Shown: positions 18,257 to 25,668 of the stretch, piece by piece
How the letters are laid out: every line of letters begins with the position of its first letter
Numbering within the stretch: the first letter of the stretch is position 1
DNA from: Holophagae bacterium
GTDB lineage: Bacteria > Acidobacteriota > Holophagae > Acanthopleuribacterales > Acanthopleuribacteraceae
Direction of reading: 5' to 3'
Assembly (NCBI GenBank): GCA_029263455.1
Contig: JAJCXM010000022.1
Span: 186,001-250,000, forward strand
DNA length: 64,000 bases
Made by a program: the position numbers and the translations under genes
The notes under the pieces: generated by a model
Told to the model about the DNA's origin: nothing
The model's input: the letters and a program-made list of their open reading frames with translations, nothing else
The model's database searches: none

Positions 18257-19275
18257 TCAGCTTTGGCATCAATCTCTAATCGCGCTAAGCAGCGTCGAAA
18301 TTGATGGTAAGACAGGCCTAAGCTGGTGGCAGCGTGACGTTGATGAAAATTATGGCTGCGTAACGAGCGCATCAGCCATGAACGTTCATACTCGTCCATT
18401 AATTCCTGTAGTTTGACCGGTTCGGATATTGGACCTTCTTCCGATTCTTTTGCCGAAGGCAGCCTTAACCGGTAAGGGGAAGCAAAAGGGTCAAATACGA
18501 TCTCCTCAATAACACCCCCGCGTTCTCGATACACCGACCTCTCCACCACGTTTTTGAGTTCACGAACATTTCCTGGCCAGGGATATTCAATAAGGTGATT
18601 CATTGACCTATTTGTGAATTCCGGGTGTTCCTCAATACCCATTTCGCGGGCCATGCGACGTGCAAGGTATTGTGCCAGGAAAGGAATGTCGTCGCGCCTC
18701 GCTCGCAATGGTGGAATGGTGATCACTTCGAATGAGAGCCGGTCTAAAAGGTCGGCCCGAAACTGGCCTTGGTCAACAAGCACAGGTAGATCTTCGTGCG
18801 TGGCGGCAATCACGCGTACGTCAATCTGTAGTGTTTCGATTCCGCCTACTCTCTCAAACTCGCCGTATTCCAATACGCGTAAGAGCTTTTCTTGCAATGG
18901 CTTTGTGCTTTGAGCCAATTCATCTAAGAACAGGCTGCCTCGATGTGCCAATTCAAAGCGACCAGGCTTCATCTTGTCCGCGCCCGTGAACGAGCCGCGC
19001 TCATGTCCAAAGATCTCAGATTCCAATAATTCAGGTGCAAATGCCGCACAGTTGACCGTAATACGGCTTTGGTCCCAACGTGCCGAAAGGTAATGGATAC
19101 GGGCCGCCACCAGCTCTTTTCCTGTTCCACGTTCACCAACAATGAGCACTGGCCGATTTATGCGAGCCGCAGCGGAAACCTGCTCTAGACAATTCAAGAA
19201 AGGCTCCGACTCTCCTAGCATACGGTACTTTTCGATCAGCTCCGCTTGCGAGTGTCGTCTCACTAACCGCGACAT
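18250..19275 (-). CDS. pspF: Sigma-54-dependent activator of the phage-shock operon
   Basis: 341 aa with no receiver domain, like PspF: the AAA+ domain begins almost at once. Walker A GERGTGKE is at 47-54, the sigma-54 contact loop reads GSFTGA at 94-99 (Ser replacing the usual Ala), Walker B LFLDE follows, and PWPGNVRELKNVVE marks the end of the ATPase core. A C-terminal Fis-type helix-turn-helix contains QRHAATSLGLSYHQFRR. It is divergent from pspA, with a -24/-12 promoter and a palindrome between them, so it most likely activates pspA-pspC and is inhibited by PspA. Confidence 0.92.
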   Translation of the reverse strand: MSRLVRRHSQAELIEKYRMLGESEPFLNCLEQVSAAARINRPVLIVGERGTGKELVAARIHYLSARWDQSRITVNCAAFAPELLESEIFGHERGSFTGADKMKPGRFELAHRGSLFLDELAQSTKPLQEKLLRVLEYGEFERVGGIETLQIDVRVIAATHEDLPVLVDQGQFRADLLDRLSFEVITIPPLRARRDDIPFLAQYLARRMAREMGIEEHPEFTNRSMNHLIEYPWPGNVRELKNVVERSVYRERGGVIEEIVFDPFASPYRLRLPSAKESEEGPISEPVKLQELMDEYERSWLMRSLRSHNFHQRHAATSLGLSYHQFRRCLARLEIDAKADH

Positions 19276-19305
19276 GCAACACCTCTTGTGGTTTGCACTA
19301 ACTTT

Positions 19306-19320
19306 TAGCGGAAAACGCTA
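19306..19320 (+). promoter_or_regulatory. Inverted repeat, likely PspF binding site
   Basis: TAGCG at 19306-19310 and CGCTA at 19316-19320 form an inverted repeat around GAAAA. It lies about 75-90 bases upstream of the -24 box, the usual distance for a sigma-54 activator site, and faces both pspF and pspA. Binding by PspF is inferred. Confidence 0.6.
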
Positions 19321-19394
19321 CGTGAACGCAAGGTGCATTTTTTGGATTCGGCCTTAAGACTCTTGTTATCAAGCATATAGATGCGTATGTGGAG

Positions 19395-19411
19395 TTGGTA
19401 TCACGCTTGCT
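19395..19411 (+). promoter_or_regulatory. Sigma-54 (-24/-12) promoter of the psp operon
   Basis: TTGGTATC followed after four bases by TTGCT, giving GG at 19397-19398 and GC at 19409-19410 with exactly 10 bases between, the defining sigma-54 spacing. It is 36 bases upstream of the pspA start, leaving a short leader that contains the GGAGGT RBS. Confidence 0.85.
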
Positions 19412-19446
19412 CAAGTACAGGGCGACATACAAAACAGGAGGTAATT

Positions 19447-20115
19447 ATGGGTGTCATTTCAAGAATATCCGATATTGTTAACGCGAATGTGAATGCCGTA
19501 TTAGATCGTGCAGAAGATCCAGAGAAAATGGTGCGCCTCATCATTGCCGAGATGGAAGATACGCTGATTGAGATTAAGTCATCATCAGCCGAGGTCGTTG
19601 CAGACCGAGTGCGCATTGAGCGAGAATTGAGTCATAGTCAGCGCCAGTTTGAACAATGGAATCGTAAAGCTGAGCTCGCGTTGAGCAAGGGCCATGAGGA
19701 CCTCGCGAAAGAGGCTTTGGCGCAAGGCTTAAGTTGCCGCGAACGCAGTGATGCGCTGCAACAAAGATTAACTGAGTTACAAGCGATTGCTTCGCAATAC
19801 TTGGATGATATCGGCCGATTAGAAGATAAGTTGCGGCTGGCCCAACAGCGACAACGATTGATGGTTGCCAAACATGTCAGTCTCCTTAATCGCAAAAAGG
19901 TTGAAGAACGCATATACAAAGTGAATACAACAGGTGCACTGGCTCGTTTCGAACGCTATGAAGGCCGGATGGATCGACTGCATGCTGAGACAGAAATACT
20001 CGCTCAATCTAATCAGACGTTAGATCAGAAATTCCGTAGCCTTGAACATGAAGGTGAATTGCAGCGTGAGTTTGAGGCTCTACAGGAGAAAGTCGCCGCG
20101 ACCGCAAAATCTTAA
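19447..20115 (+). CDS. pspA: Phage shock protein A, membrane-stress effector
   Basis: 222-aa PspA/IM30 homologue starting at ATG 19447 after CAGGAGGT; the longer frame from 19381 runs through the promoter and is rejected. MGVISRISDIVNANVNAVLD is the amphipathic membrane-binding helix, then DPEKMVRLIIAEMEDTLIEI, the hallmark second helix. The rest is a long coiled coil. The protein binds stressed inner membrane as large oligomers and, when free, inhibits PspF. First gene of a four-gene operon under the sigma-54 promoter. Confidence 0.95.
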   Translation: MGVISRISDIVNANVNAVLDRAEDPEKMVRLIIAEMEDTLIEIKSSSAEVVADRVRIERELSHSQRQFEQWNRKAELALSKGHEDLAKEALAQGLSCRERSDALQQRLTELQAIASQYLDDIGRLEDKLRLAQQRQRLMVAKHVSLLNRKKVEERIYKVNTTGALARFERYEGRMDRLHAETEILAQSNQTLDQKFRSLEHEGELQREFEALQEKVAATAKS

Positions 20116-20131
20116 GGTGATGGGAGAAGAT

Positions 20132-20368
20132 ATGATGCAATTGATGGTTCTCATGATCGTTTTCGGCACGCCTGTCGCGATTGTGGCCTTGGTTCTGCAC
20201 TACCGATTAATGAAATTGAGATTGTCGCAAGGAATGCACGTGGTCGAGGCAAGCGATGTCCAGGATTCAAACCTGAATCTGGATTCGAAAGCTCAACAAA
20301 TGCTGCACCGCATCATTAACCTGGAAGAAATTTTGCGATGTGAAGGAGATAGAGATGTCATTGGCTAA
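20132..20368 (+). CDS. pspB: PspB-like membrane protein, 78 aa
   Basis: The ATG at 20132 follows GGGAGAAG; a longer frame beginning inside pspA is rejected. One N-terminal transmembrane helix (MVLMIVFGTPVAIVALVLHY) is followed by a cytoplasmic helix with LDSKAQQMLHRIINLEEIL, matching PspB, whose tail reads as leucine-zipper-like heptads ending in LExIL. PspB and PspC relay membrane stress to PspA-PspF. It lies between pspA and a small membrane gene, with which it overlaps by 14 bases. Confidence 0.82.
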   Translation: MMQLMVLMIVFGTPVAIVALVLHYRLMKLRLSQGMHVVEASDVQDSNLNLDSKAQQMLHRIINLEEILRCEGDRDVIG

Positions 20369-20660
20369 GTTAATCTATGTAACAGGTTTTGTGATCATCA
20401 GTCTCATCGTGCTTTGGGCACTGGGATTTGCCGTCAAGTTATTGTCGCTGGTTTTTGCGCTAGTGAGCATACCTTTCACGGTTGTGGGTCACTTGTTTGG
20501 TGCAAATTTCGTGTGGCTATTATGCCTCGTCGGATTGGCGTGGTGGTTCTTTCGCAAACGGGGAGTACGACCTGTGTCATCGAGCCTGAAATACGAAATG
20601 ACGTCGTTAGAATCACGATTGGATCGGCTTAATCGCTCGTTGGCTTCGCGAAGATATTGA
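20355..20660 (+). CDS. Small psp-operon membrane protein, 101 aa
   Basis: Starts at ATG 20355 with AGGAG seven bases before it, inside the end of the PspB-like gene. Two transmembrane helices (about residues 7-40 and 49-66), an RKR end to the second and a cytoplasmic coiled tail (YEMTSLESRLDRLNRSLASR). It occupies the place held by other small psp genes but does not match PspD or PspG closely. Role in sensing or anchoring PspA is inferred from context. Confidence 0.75.
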   Translation: MSLAKLIYVTGFVIISLIVLWALGFAVKLLSLVFALVSIPFTVVGHLFGANFVWLLCLVGLAWWFFRKRGVRPVSSSLKYEMTSLESRLDRLNRSLASRRY

Positions 20661-20681
20661 GTAAGGAGAGATCAAAAACAA

Positions 20682-21131
20682 ATGCGAAACGTATACTTAG
20701 ATTATTCCACTGCAGATTTGGGGGTTAACAAGATGTTTCATCGTAGGTCATCAACTTCACGTAAAGTTTACCGTTCGTCGTCGGACAAAGTGTTGGGCGG
20801 TGTGATTGGTGGACTTGCGGCGTACTTCGATGTTTCTTCGTTCTGGCTGCGGGTGGCATTTTTGGTGCTGCAATTCACGTTCATCCCGGTTCTAGTGATC
20901 GCCTACGGCGTTGCCTTTTTTATCATGCCAAAGGGTCCTCATTTAAGTCGACAAGAAGATCATGCTGTCGCCAGTCATAAGAAGACATATCCTGTTGAAC
21001 CAGCGCCCGTTGGCGCGATGAACGAGCTGACCAAACAATACGATCAAATAGAAGATAAAATCCGACGACTTGAGGACTATGTGACCTCACGTGAGTTTGC
21101 GCTCAGTCGAAAATTTGAGGAGTTGACTTAG
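20682..21131 (+). CDS. pspC: Phage shock protein C
   Basis: 149 aa with a PspC domain at about 34-95: RSSSDKVLGGVIGGLAAYFD, then SFWLRVAFLVL and a hydrophobic segment ending GVAFFIMPK. The C-terminal 40 residues form a coiled coil (NELTKQYDQIEDKIRRLEDY) as in PspC, which contacts PspB and PspA. An alternative start at 20733 would remove a poorly conserved N-terminus; AAGGAG lies about 13 bases before 20682, which is a little far. Last gene of the psp operon; its stop overlaps the convergent S41-like gene by 4 bases. Confidence 0.9.
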   Translation: MRNVYLDYSTADLGVNKMFHRRSSTSRKVYRSSSDKVLGGVIGGLAAYFDVSSFWLRVAFLVLQFTFIPVLVIAYGVAFFIMPKGPHLSRQEDHAVASHKKTYPVEPAPVGAMNELTKQYDQIEDKIRRLEDYVTSREFALSRKFEELT

Positions 21132-22225
21132 AGCTCCTGATGCCGGGCGATCTTTACGGCACTTTCGAGTGCCGTAGCTGCAACGGTTTTTAATGGGTGA
21201 TCTGGGTTGACGCCCTTACCCACATAGTCAGCGCCGCTTGGGTCTGTTATCTTTCGGGTTGATAATATGATTGACCCGCCGCCCTTAAGCGTTATGGATT
21301 CGTAGTGGTAAGGCAAGCCTTTAGTCTTCTTACCTACCAAGGTTCCACAGTCTAATGAAACAACCAGGGCACACAAGGCCTCCGCGCTAGCGGAGGTAGA
21401 TTCGTCTACCAAGATCACAACCCGGCTGCCTGTCCAACGACCTGACGTCGAATTATTCAGCTGCTTTTCCAGTCCGACGGAGGAACGAAGTTCAGCAAAT
21501 GTGCCCTTCAAAAAGAGACGAGAACCTAAAGATGCAATGGCATCGTCATTTGGCAACGCGTTATGACGAAGATCCAAAACGAGAAACTCAAGATCGGTAA
21601 GTGATGCATCGTATTTTGTGAGGAACTTGTCCAAATCGGAAGGGAACACCGGGAGGCGCAAAATGGCACCATGCTGCACAAGTTCCAAGCTAGGTGAGGG
21701 AAGAACACGCTCTTCCGCTTCAAGAATCAGTTTTCGGGTTTCGGCTTTATCGTTTTCGATGGTTAACGCTATTTTGCTTGCCATAAGACTCTTCTGAGCT
21801 TGATGAAGGGAAATCCTGCGAGTTTGTTGGCCGTTTATTTCGATAATGTGTTCACCCTGACTGATCCCAATTTCGGCCGCAACCGAATTAGGAAAAACAA
21901 CCATGGCAATAAGATTACTTTTGGACTTAGACACAACCAAGCCAGTACGTTTGGCCACTGGCCAAGGATCCAACATAGCTTGATCAGCCTCTAAGACGAA
22001 ACCGGCACCTGGGTCTATCGCCTCAAGTGCACCTTGAAATGCGCCATCCATCAGTTGCGCCACATCGGTATCGTCCACATAAGCGCGGTCAATTAAGTCA
22101 ATGATTTCTGGCATATCGCGTAACTGACTATAAAGTGTTTCCTGCACGCTGCCATTGGGTGTGCGTGATGAAATCCAAGCAGCTGCCGATACGACCAAAA
22201 CCAGCGACACGATAAATCGACTCAT
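21128..22225 (-). CDS. S41 (CtpA-like) peptidase homologue, probably inactive, 365 aa
   Basis: The signal anchor MSRFIVSLVLVVSAAAWISS, a PDZ-like region (residues 94-155, NSVAAEIGISQGEHIIEING) and an S41 core are all visible. The Ser loop reads STSASAEA (276-283). Aligned without gaps to the family T-A-S-A-A-E box, the nucleophile falls on Ala279, with Ser one residue to each side. The family FGKG Lys aligns with Leu304 in GKKTKGLP. Both dyad residues therefore appear shifted or lost. The start overlaps the upstream transporter gene by 4 bases, so it is made with an ABC uptake system. It may bind rather than cut peptides; an altered but active site is possible. Confidence 0.8.
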   Translation of the reverse strand: MSRFIVSLVLVVSAAAWISSRTPNGSVQETLYSQLRDMPEIIDLIDRAYVDDTDVAQLMDGAFQGALEAIDPGAGFVLEADQAMLDPWPVAKRTGLVVSKSKSNLIAMVVFPNSVAAEIGISQGEHIIEINGQQTRRISLHQAQKSLMASKIALTIENDKAETRKLILEAEERVLPSPSLELVQHGAILRLPVFPSDLDKFLTKYDASLTDLEFLVLDLRHNALPNDDAIASLGSRLFLKGTFAELRSSVGLEKQLNNSTSGRWTGSRVVILVDESTSASAEALCALVVSLDCGTLVGKKTKGLPYHYESITLKGGGSIILSTRKITDPSGADYVGKGVNPDHPLKTVAATALESAVKIARHQEL

Positions 22226-23208
22226 GGTGTCTCCTTAGCAGGCTCTAGTATATCTTGCTGATCGGGTACAAAGGTAAAGCTGAAATCCACGAGTTGACGC
22301 CAATTGAGAGGTGATATGTGGTCTGTTTCAACTAACCATTCCGCGAGACGCTGCCATCGACCAGGGTCGCACTGTCCAAGTCCATTTTGCTTTGTATAGG
22401 CGGAATGCCAAAATGGAATGGTCGCTTTAAGTACTCGCAATTCCGATTCGCGCAACGGGCCAGCGCTGATTTCTTTTAGGTGTGTTCTGGAGATCAAGTC
22501 TAGTGCCCCTTCAGGGTCATTAGTGACATCGACTAGGCCACGAAATGTGGCACGCAAAAATCCGGCTACGGCCTGGGGATGCTCGCCTGCAAAGTTACCT
22601 TGAACCATTAAACCAACACCGGGTAGATTGTTACTATCATTTAGAGGCAACGTGTAGACCGTCTGGCCATTGCGCTGCAATCGTATGGGCTCGTGATTTA
22701 TGTAGCCGACCACAGCGTCAACGGTCCCATGTTCCATCGCCTGAACTTGAGTAAAGCCAATCGACACCAAATTCACCTCTTCAAGGCTGAGCCCAATTTG
22801 GTGAAGCAGGGCCTTGAATCCAAGGTATGACGAACCAAAAGTTCCTGATATACCGATCCGCGATCGTTTCAAATCTTGAGCATTAAGAATGTCCTTGGTA
22901 GATATGAGTGCGATTGGGTAGGACTGATAAAGAGTTGCGATATGAATAAGGTCCATGCCTTGCTGGGTTGCCCTTAAAAAGGCATCTGGGTCTGCCGAGG
23001 CCAGTTGCACTTTGCCGAGCGCTGTCAACTTAAAAACATCGGGTCCAACGGTATAATCTAGTGTCAGATCGACGCCCTCTTCAAGATAATAGCCCTTTTC
23101 TAGAGCCACATAGAATGGCGCGAATTGGACATTGGGGATGTAGCCTGCCGCATAGACAATCTTTACGGGAGCCTGGGCAAAAAACATCGATGCCAGTAAT
23201 AATGTCAT
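22222..23208 (-). CDS. ABC transporter substrate-binding protein, NMT1/THI5-like
   Basis: 328 aa, starting at ATG 23208, which overlaps the permease stop in ATGA; a longer frame from 23232 is less likely. Signal peptide MTLLLASMFFAQA, then the NMT1/THI5 signature YIPNVQFAPFYVALEKGYYL and VDLTLDY, SADPDAFLRA. This family binds pyrimidine precursors of thiamine (ThiY-like), and related proteins bind taurine or nitrate, so the ligand is uncertain. No thiamine riboswitch was seen ahead of the operon. Acts in the periplasm, delivering ligand to the permease encoded upstream. Confidence 0.88.
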   Translation of the reverse strand: MTLLLASMFFAQAPVKIVYAAGYIPNVQFAPFYVALEKGYYLEEGVDLTLDYTVGPDVFKLTALGKVQLASADPDAFLRATQQGMDLIHIATLYQSYPIALISTKDILNAQDLKRSRIGISGTFGSSYLGFKALLHQIGLSLEEVNLVSIGFTQVQAMEHGTVDAVVGYINHEPIRLQRNGQTVYTLPLNDSNNLPGVGLMVQGNFAGEHPQAVAGFLRATFRGLVDVTNDPEGALDLISRTHLKEISAGPLRESELRVLKATIPFWHSAYTKQNGLGQCDPGRWQRLAEWLVETDHISPLNWRQLVDFSFTFVPDQQDILEPAKETP

Positions 23209-23981
23209 CGCTTCCGCCTTTCGTGATGCCATGGCCCAACGATGAGTGCTTCCATCGCGGCGACCGCTGAGTAAAACGTAATACCTATCGCCGATAACAA
23301 AATAATACTCACAAAAAGCATGGGTGTATCCAATAATCCGTTTGCCTCGAGCACTAAGTGCCCTAGGCCGGCACCGGCACCAAGGAATTCACCAACGACC
23401 GCACCGACAACGGCTAACGGGGAGGCGATTTTCATGCCGCCAACGATTCCAGGTACGGCCGTTGGCAGTTCGATGTAACGAAAACGTTGCCATTTGTTGG
23501 CGCGTAGGCTCTTCATCAGGCGGACGTGGATGGATGACACCTGTTTGAAACCCACAGCCGTGCTAACAGTGACAGGAAAATAGACGATCAATGCAGCCAC
23601 AACTATTTTTGTGGTAATACCAGTGCCAAGCCATAACATTAGCAGCGGCGCAAAGGCGACGATTGGAATCGAATTGGCGGCGATTAAATAGGGCGTCAGC
23701 CACCGCTCTAACGCTTTGATCTGAGAAATCGGATACCCAGACAGTAGCCCGGCAATCGTGCCGCCCGAAAAGCCGGCTATCACTTCGATAAGGGTCACCC
23801 AGATATGGTGCTGAATGGAGCCAGACTCCCACAATTGTAGAAATCGCTGTGCCACTTTTAGCGGGCCTGGTAGTAGCCAGGTGGGTGGCTCGGTAGCCCA
23901 AATAATGATTTGCCAACCTAGAATTGCCATCCAGAAAGTCAAAACCAAGACGACAAGCCGCGCCAGCAGACGTTTGGTCAT
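23205..23981 (-). CDS. ABC transporter permease (ThiX/SsuC/TauC type)
   Basis: 258 aa, six predicted transmembrane helices, with the inner-membrane EAA loop in the middle (SLRANKWQRFRYIELPTAVP). N-terminal LPGPLKVAQRFLQLWESG and GFSGGTIAGLLSGY are typical of binding-protein-dependent permeases for thiamine precursors, taurine and sulfonates. Its start and stop overlap the ATPase and binding-protein genes by 4 bases each. Confidence 0.92.
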   Translation of the reverse strand: MTKRLLARLVVLVLTFWMAILGWQIIIWATEPPTWLLPGPLKVAQRFLQLWESGSIQHHIWVTLIEVIAGFSGGTIAGLLSGYPISQIKALERWLTPYLIAANSIPIVAFAPLLMLWLGTGITTKIVVAALIVYFPVTVSTAVGFKQVSSIHVRLMKSLRANKWQRFRYIELPTAVPGIVGGMKIASPLAVVGAVVGEFLGAGAGLGHLVLEANGLLDTPMLFVSIILLSAIGITFYSAVAAMEALIVGPWHHERRKR

Positions 23982-24745
23982 AATGGTTCGCTTGCAACTT
24001 GCTGGGGGAGGTTGGGATGGAAGGGCAAATGAGCGCGGACTTCGCGTATGACTTCAGCAAAACGACGGCTATTGAGCGTGGCTTCGTTTCGAGGTTTTGG
24101 AATATCGATCGCCAAATCGTAAATGAAGCGACCTGATTCTAGAATTAGAATTCGATCTGAGAGAATGACCGCTTCGTCGATGGAGTGCGTGACAAACAAG
24201 ATGGTTTTCTTGGTGCGTTCTTGTAATCGCAACAAGTTGATATTCATGTTCTCTCTCAATAGTGGGTCCAAGGATGAAAATGGTTCGTCCATGAGTAATA
24301 GGTCAGGCTCCTGCACAAGAGCCCTCGCAATGGCTAGTCTTTGTGCCATGCCTCCGCTGAGTTGGAATGGGAATAGGGATTTGGCATAAAACAAGCCTAC
24401 CTGTTCTAAGGCAAAATGGACGCGTTCCCGGCAAGTGACTTTGTCTATGCCCTCAATTTCCAGGGGTAAAGCCACGTTGCGTTCAACGGTGCGCCAAGGC
24501 AACAATGCGGGTCTTTGGAAAATATAGCTCATCTTAATCGGGGCAGCACGGCGTTTGATACTGCCCTTGGAAGGCTTGACCAAACCCATAATCAAATCCA
24601 AGAAAGTAGATTTACCAGAACCGGACCGACCAACGATTGTGATGATCTCGCGGTCGTGAATCGCGAAATCAAGTTCATCAAGCACAGGGTGGCCGCCAAG
24701 ACTCTTGCCAAGTTTCTGGGTGCTTATGAGTGGCTCAGCGTTCAA
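23978..24745 (-). CDS. ABC transporter ATP-binding protein (ThiZ/SsuB/TauB type)
   Basis: 255 aa. Walker A GRSGSGKST is near residue 38, then Q-loop YIFQRPALLPWRTVERN, signature LSGGMAQRLAIARAL, Walker B LLLMDEPFSSLD and switch His in VTHSIDEA. It powers the adjacent permease. It begins 11 bases after hslO, so both may share a transcript. Confidence 0.94.
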   Translation of the reverse strand: MNAEPLISTQKLGKSLGGHPVLDELDFAIHDREIITIVGRSGSGKSTFLDLIMGLVKPSKGSIKRRAAPIKMSYIFQRPALLPWRTVERNVALPLEIEGIDKVTCRERVHFALEQVGLFYAKSLFPFQLSGGMAQRLAIARALVQEPDLLLMDEPFSSLDPLLRENMNINLLRLQERTKKTILFVTHSIDEAVILSDRILILESGRFIYDLAIDIPKPRNEATLNSRRFAEVIREVRAHLPFHPNLPQQVASEPL

Positions 24746-24756
24746 AATAGCCGCCG

Positions 24757-25644
24757 TTAATCAAGGCACAGTTGTCTGATCTCACGACTTGAATAGACAT
24801 ATGGTTTTGTGCAGAAGCTGCAATTCATGGTTATGTCCTCACCTGAGTCGGCCATGTCCGTGAGGTCTGCCTGTGGCAGCGCAGCTAGGACCCTACTTAT
24901 TCTATCCCTTGAGCAATGACACCGGTAGGATACTGAATCTTGTGAGAGTAGTTGAGCGTTAGTGCCTTCCATTAGGATATCGACTAATTCCTGAATTCCG
25001 TTTGGGCGCGCGAAATAGGAAGCCAAATCGCCCAGCTGAACGAGGCGATCCTCAAGAATAAAGAGTAGATTGTCATTAGCACCGGGTAAGGCTTGTATGA
25101 GAATGCCACCTGACGCCGCTATTCCTTTTTGAACATCCAAATGTGCGGCTAAACTGATGGCGGAGCGTATTTGGTCACTCTTATTTAGGTAATGGGCGAT
25201 GTTGGTGGCTAGGTTTCCAGCAATAATGGGAACGGTCGAAGTGTAAAGATGTTCGCTGCTAGACAATTTTCTGCGCACGGTTATTCGGCCGTCATTGAGC
25301 GCTTGTTGGAACCACGAAAGCTCACCCGACGGATCGAAATCCAGGTTGAGATTACCTGCAAAGCCTCTAGCTTCACCGTTCATGTTGGCTTCAACCGTAA
25401 TGTGACCTATGGGCCCATCGCCGTCGAACTTGAAGGACATGGTGCCTTCAATCTTAAGATCGGAAACAAGCAAAATCGCGCCAGTCATTGCTTGCGTAAT
25501 TAGCGACAGAGCAATAGGAGAACATTGTAAGCGAACATAGGCGTCTTGCCCAACTGAAGTGGTATCAGTAATACACACGCGTACATTTTTGTTTTCGTCA
25601 ATATAACGAACCAACAACTTGAGCACTCCTTTAAGCCATGTCAC
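24757..25644 (-). CDS. hslO: Redox-regulated chaperone Hsp33
   Basis: 295 aa. The C-terminal zinc redox switch has Cys242 and Cys244 (RCHCS) and Cys275 and Cys278 (NCSFC), the CxC...CxxC arrangement of Hsp33. The core has GPIGHITVEANMNGEARGF and QKGIAASGGILIQALPGAN. Under oxidation the zinc is released and the protein binds unfolding proteins in the cytoplasm. It sits between a phosphatase gene and a transporter operon, all in one direction. Confidence 0.95.
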   Translation of the reverse strand: MTWLKGVLKLLVRYIDENKNVRVCITDTTSVGQDAYVRLQCSPIALSLITQAMTGAILLVSDLKIEGTMSFKFDGDGPIGHITVEANMNGEARGFAGNLNLDFDPSGELSWFQQALNDGRITVRRKLSSSEHLYTSTVPIIAGNLATNIAHYLNKSDQIRSAISLAAHLDVQKGIAASGGILIQALPGANDNLLFILEDRLVQLGDLASYFARPNGIQELVDILMEGTNAQLLSQDSVSYRCHCSRDRISRVLAALPQADLTDMADSGEDITMNCSFCTKPYVYSSREIRQLCLD

Positions 25645-25668
25645 TTAGTGAGGGTCATTATCGTCGAG

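Noticed and set aside
19381-19446. In-frame upstream extension of pspA
   Set aside because: It runs through the sigma-54 promoter; the ATG at 19447 has a strong RBS and the conserved N-terminus.
22222-25644. Thiamine riboswitch for the NMT1-type transporter
   Set aside because: No TPP-aptamer core was found upstream; hslO precedes the transporter by 11 bases.
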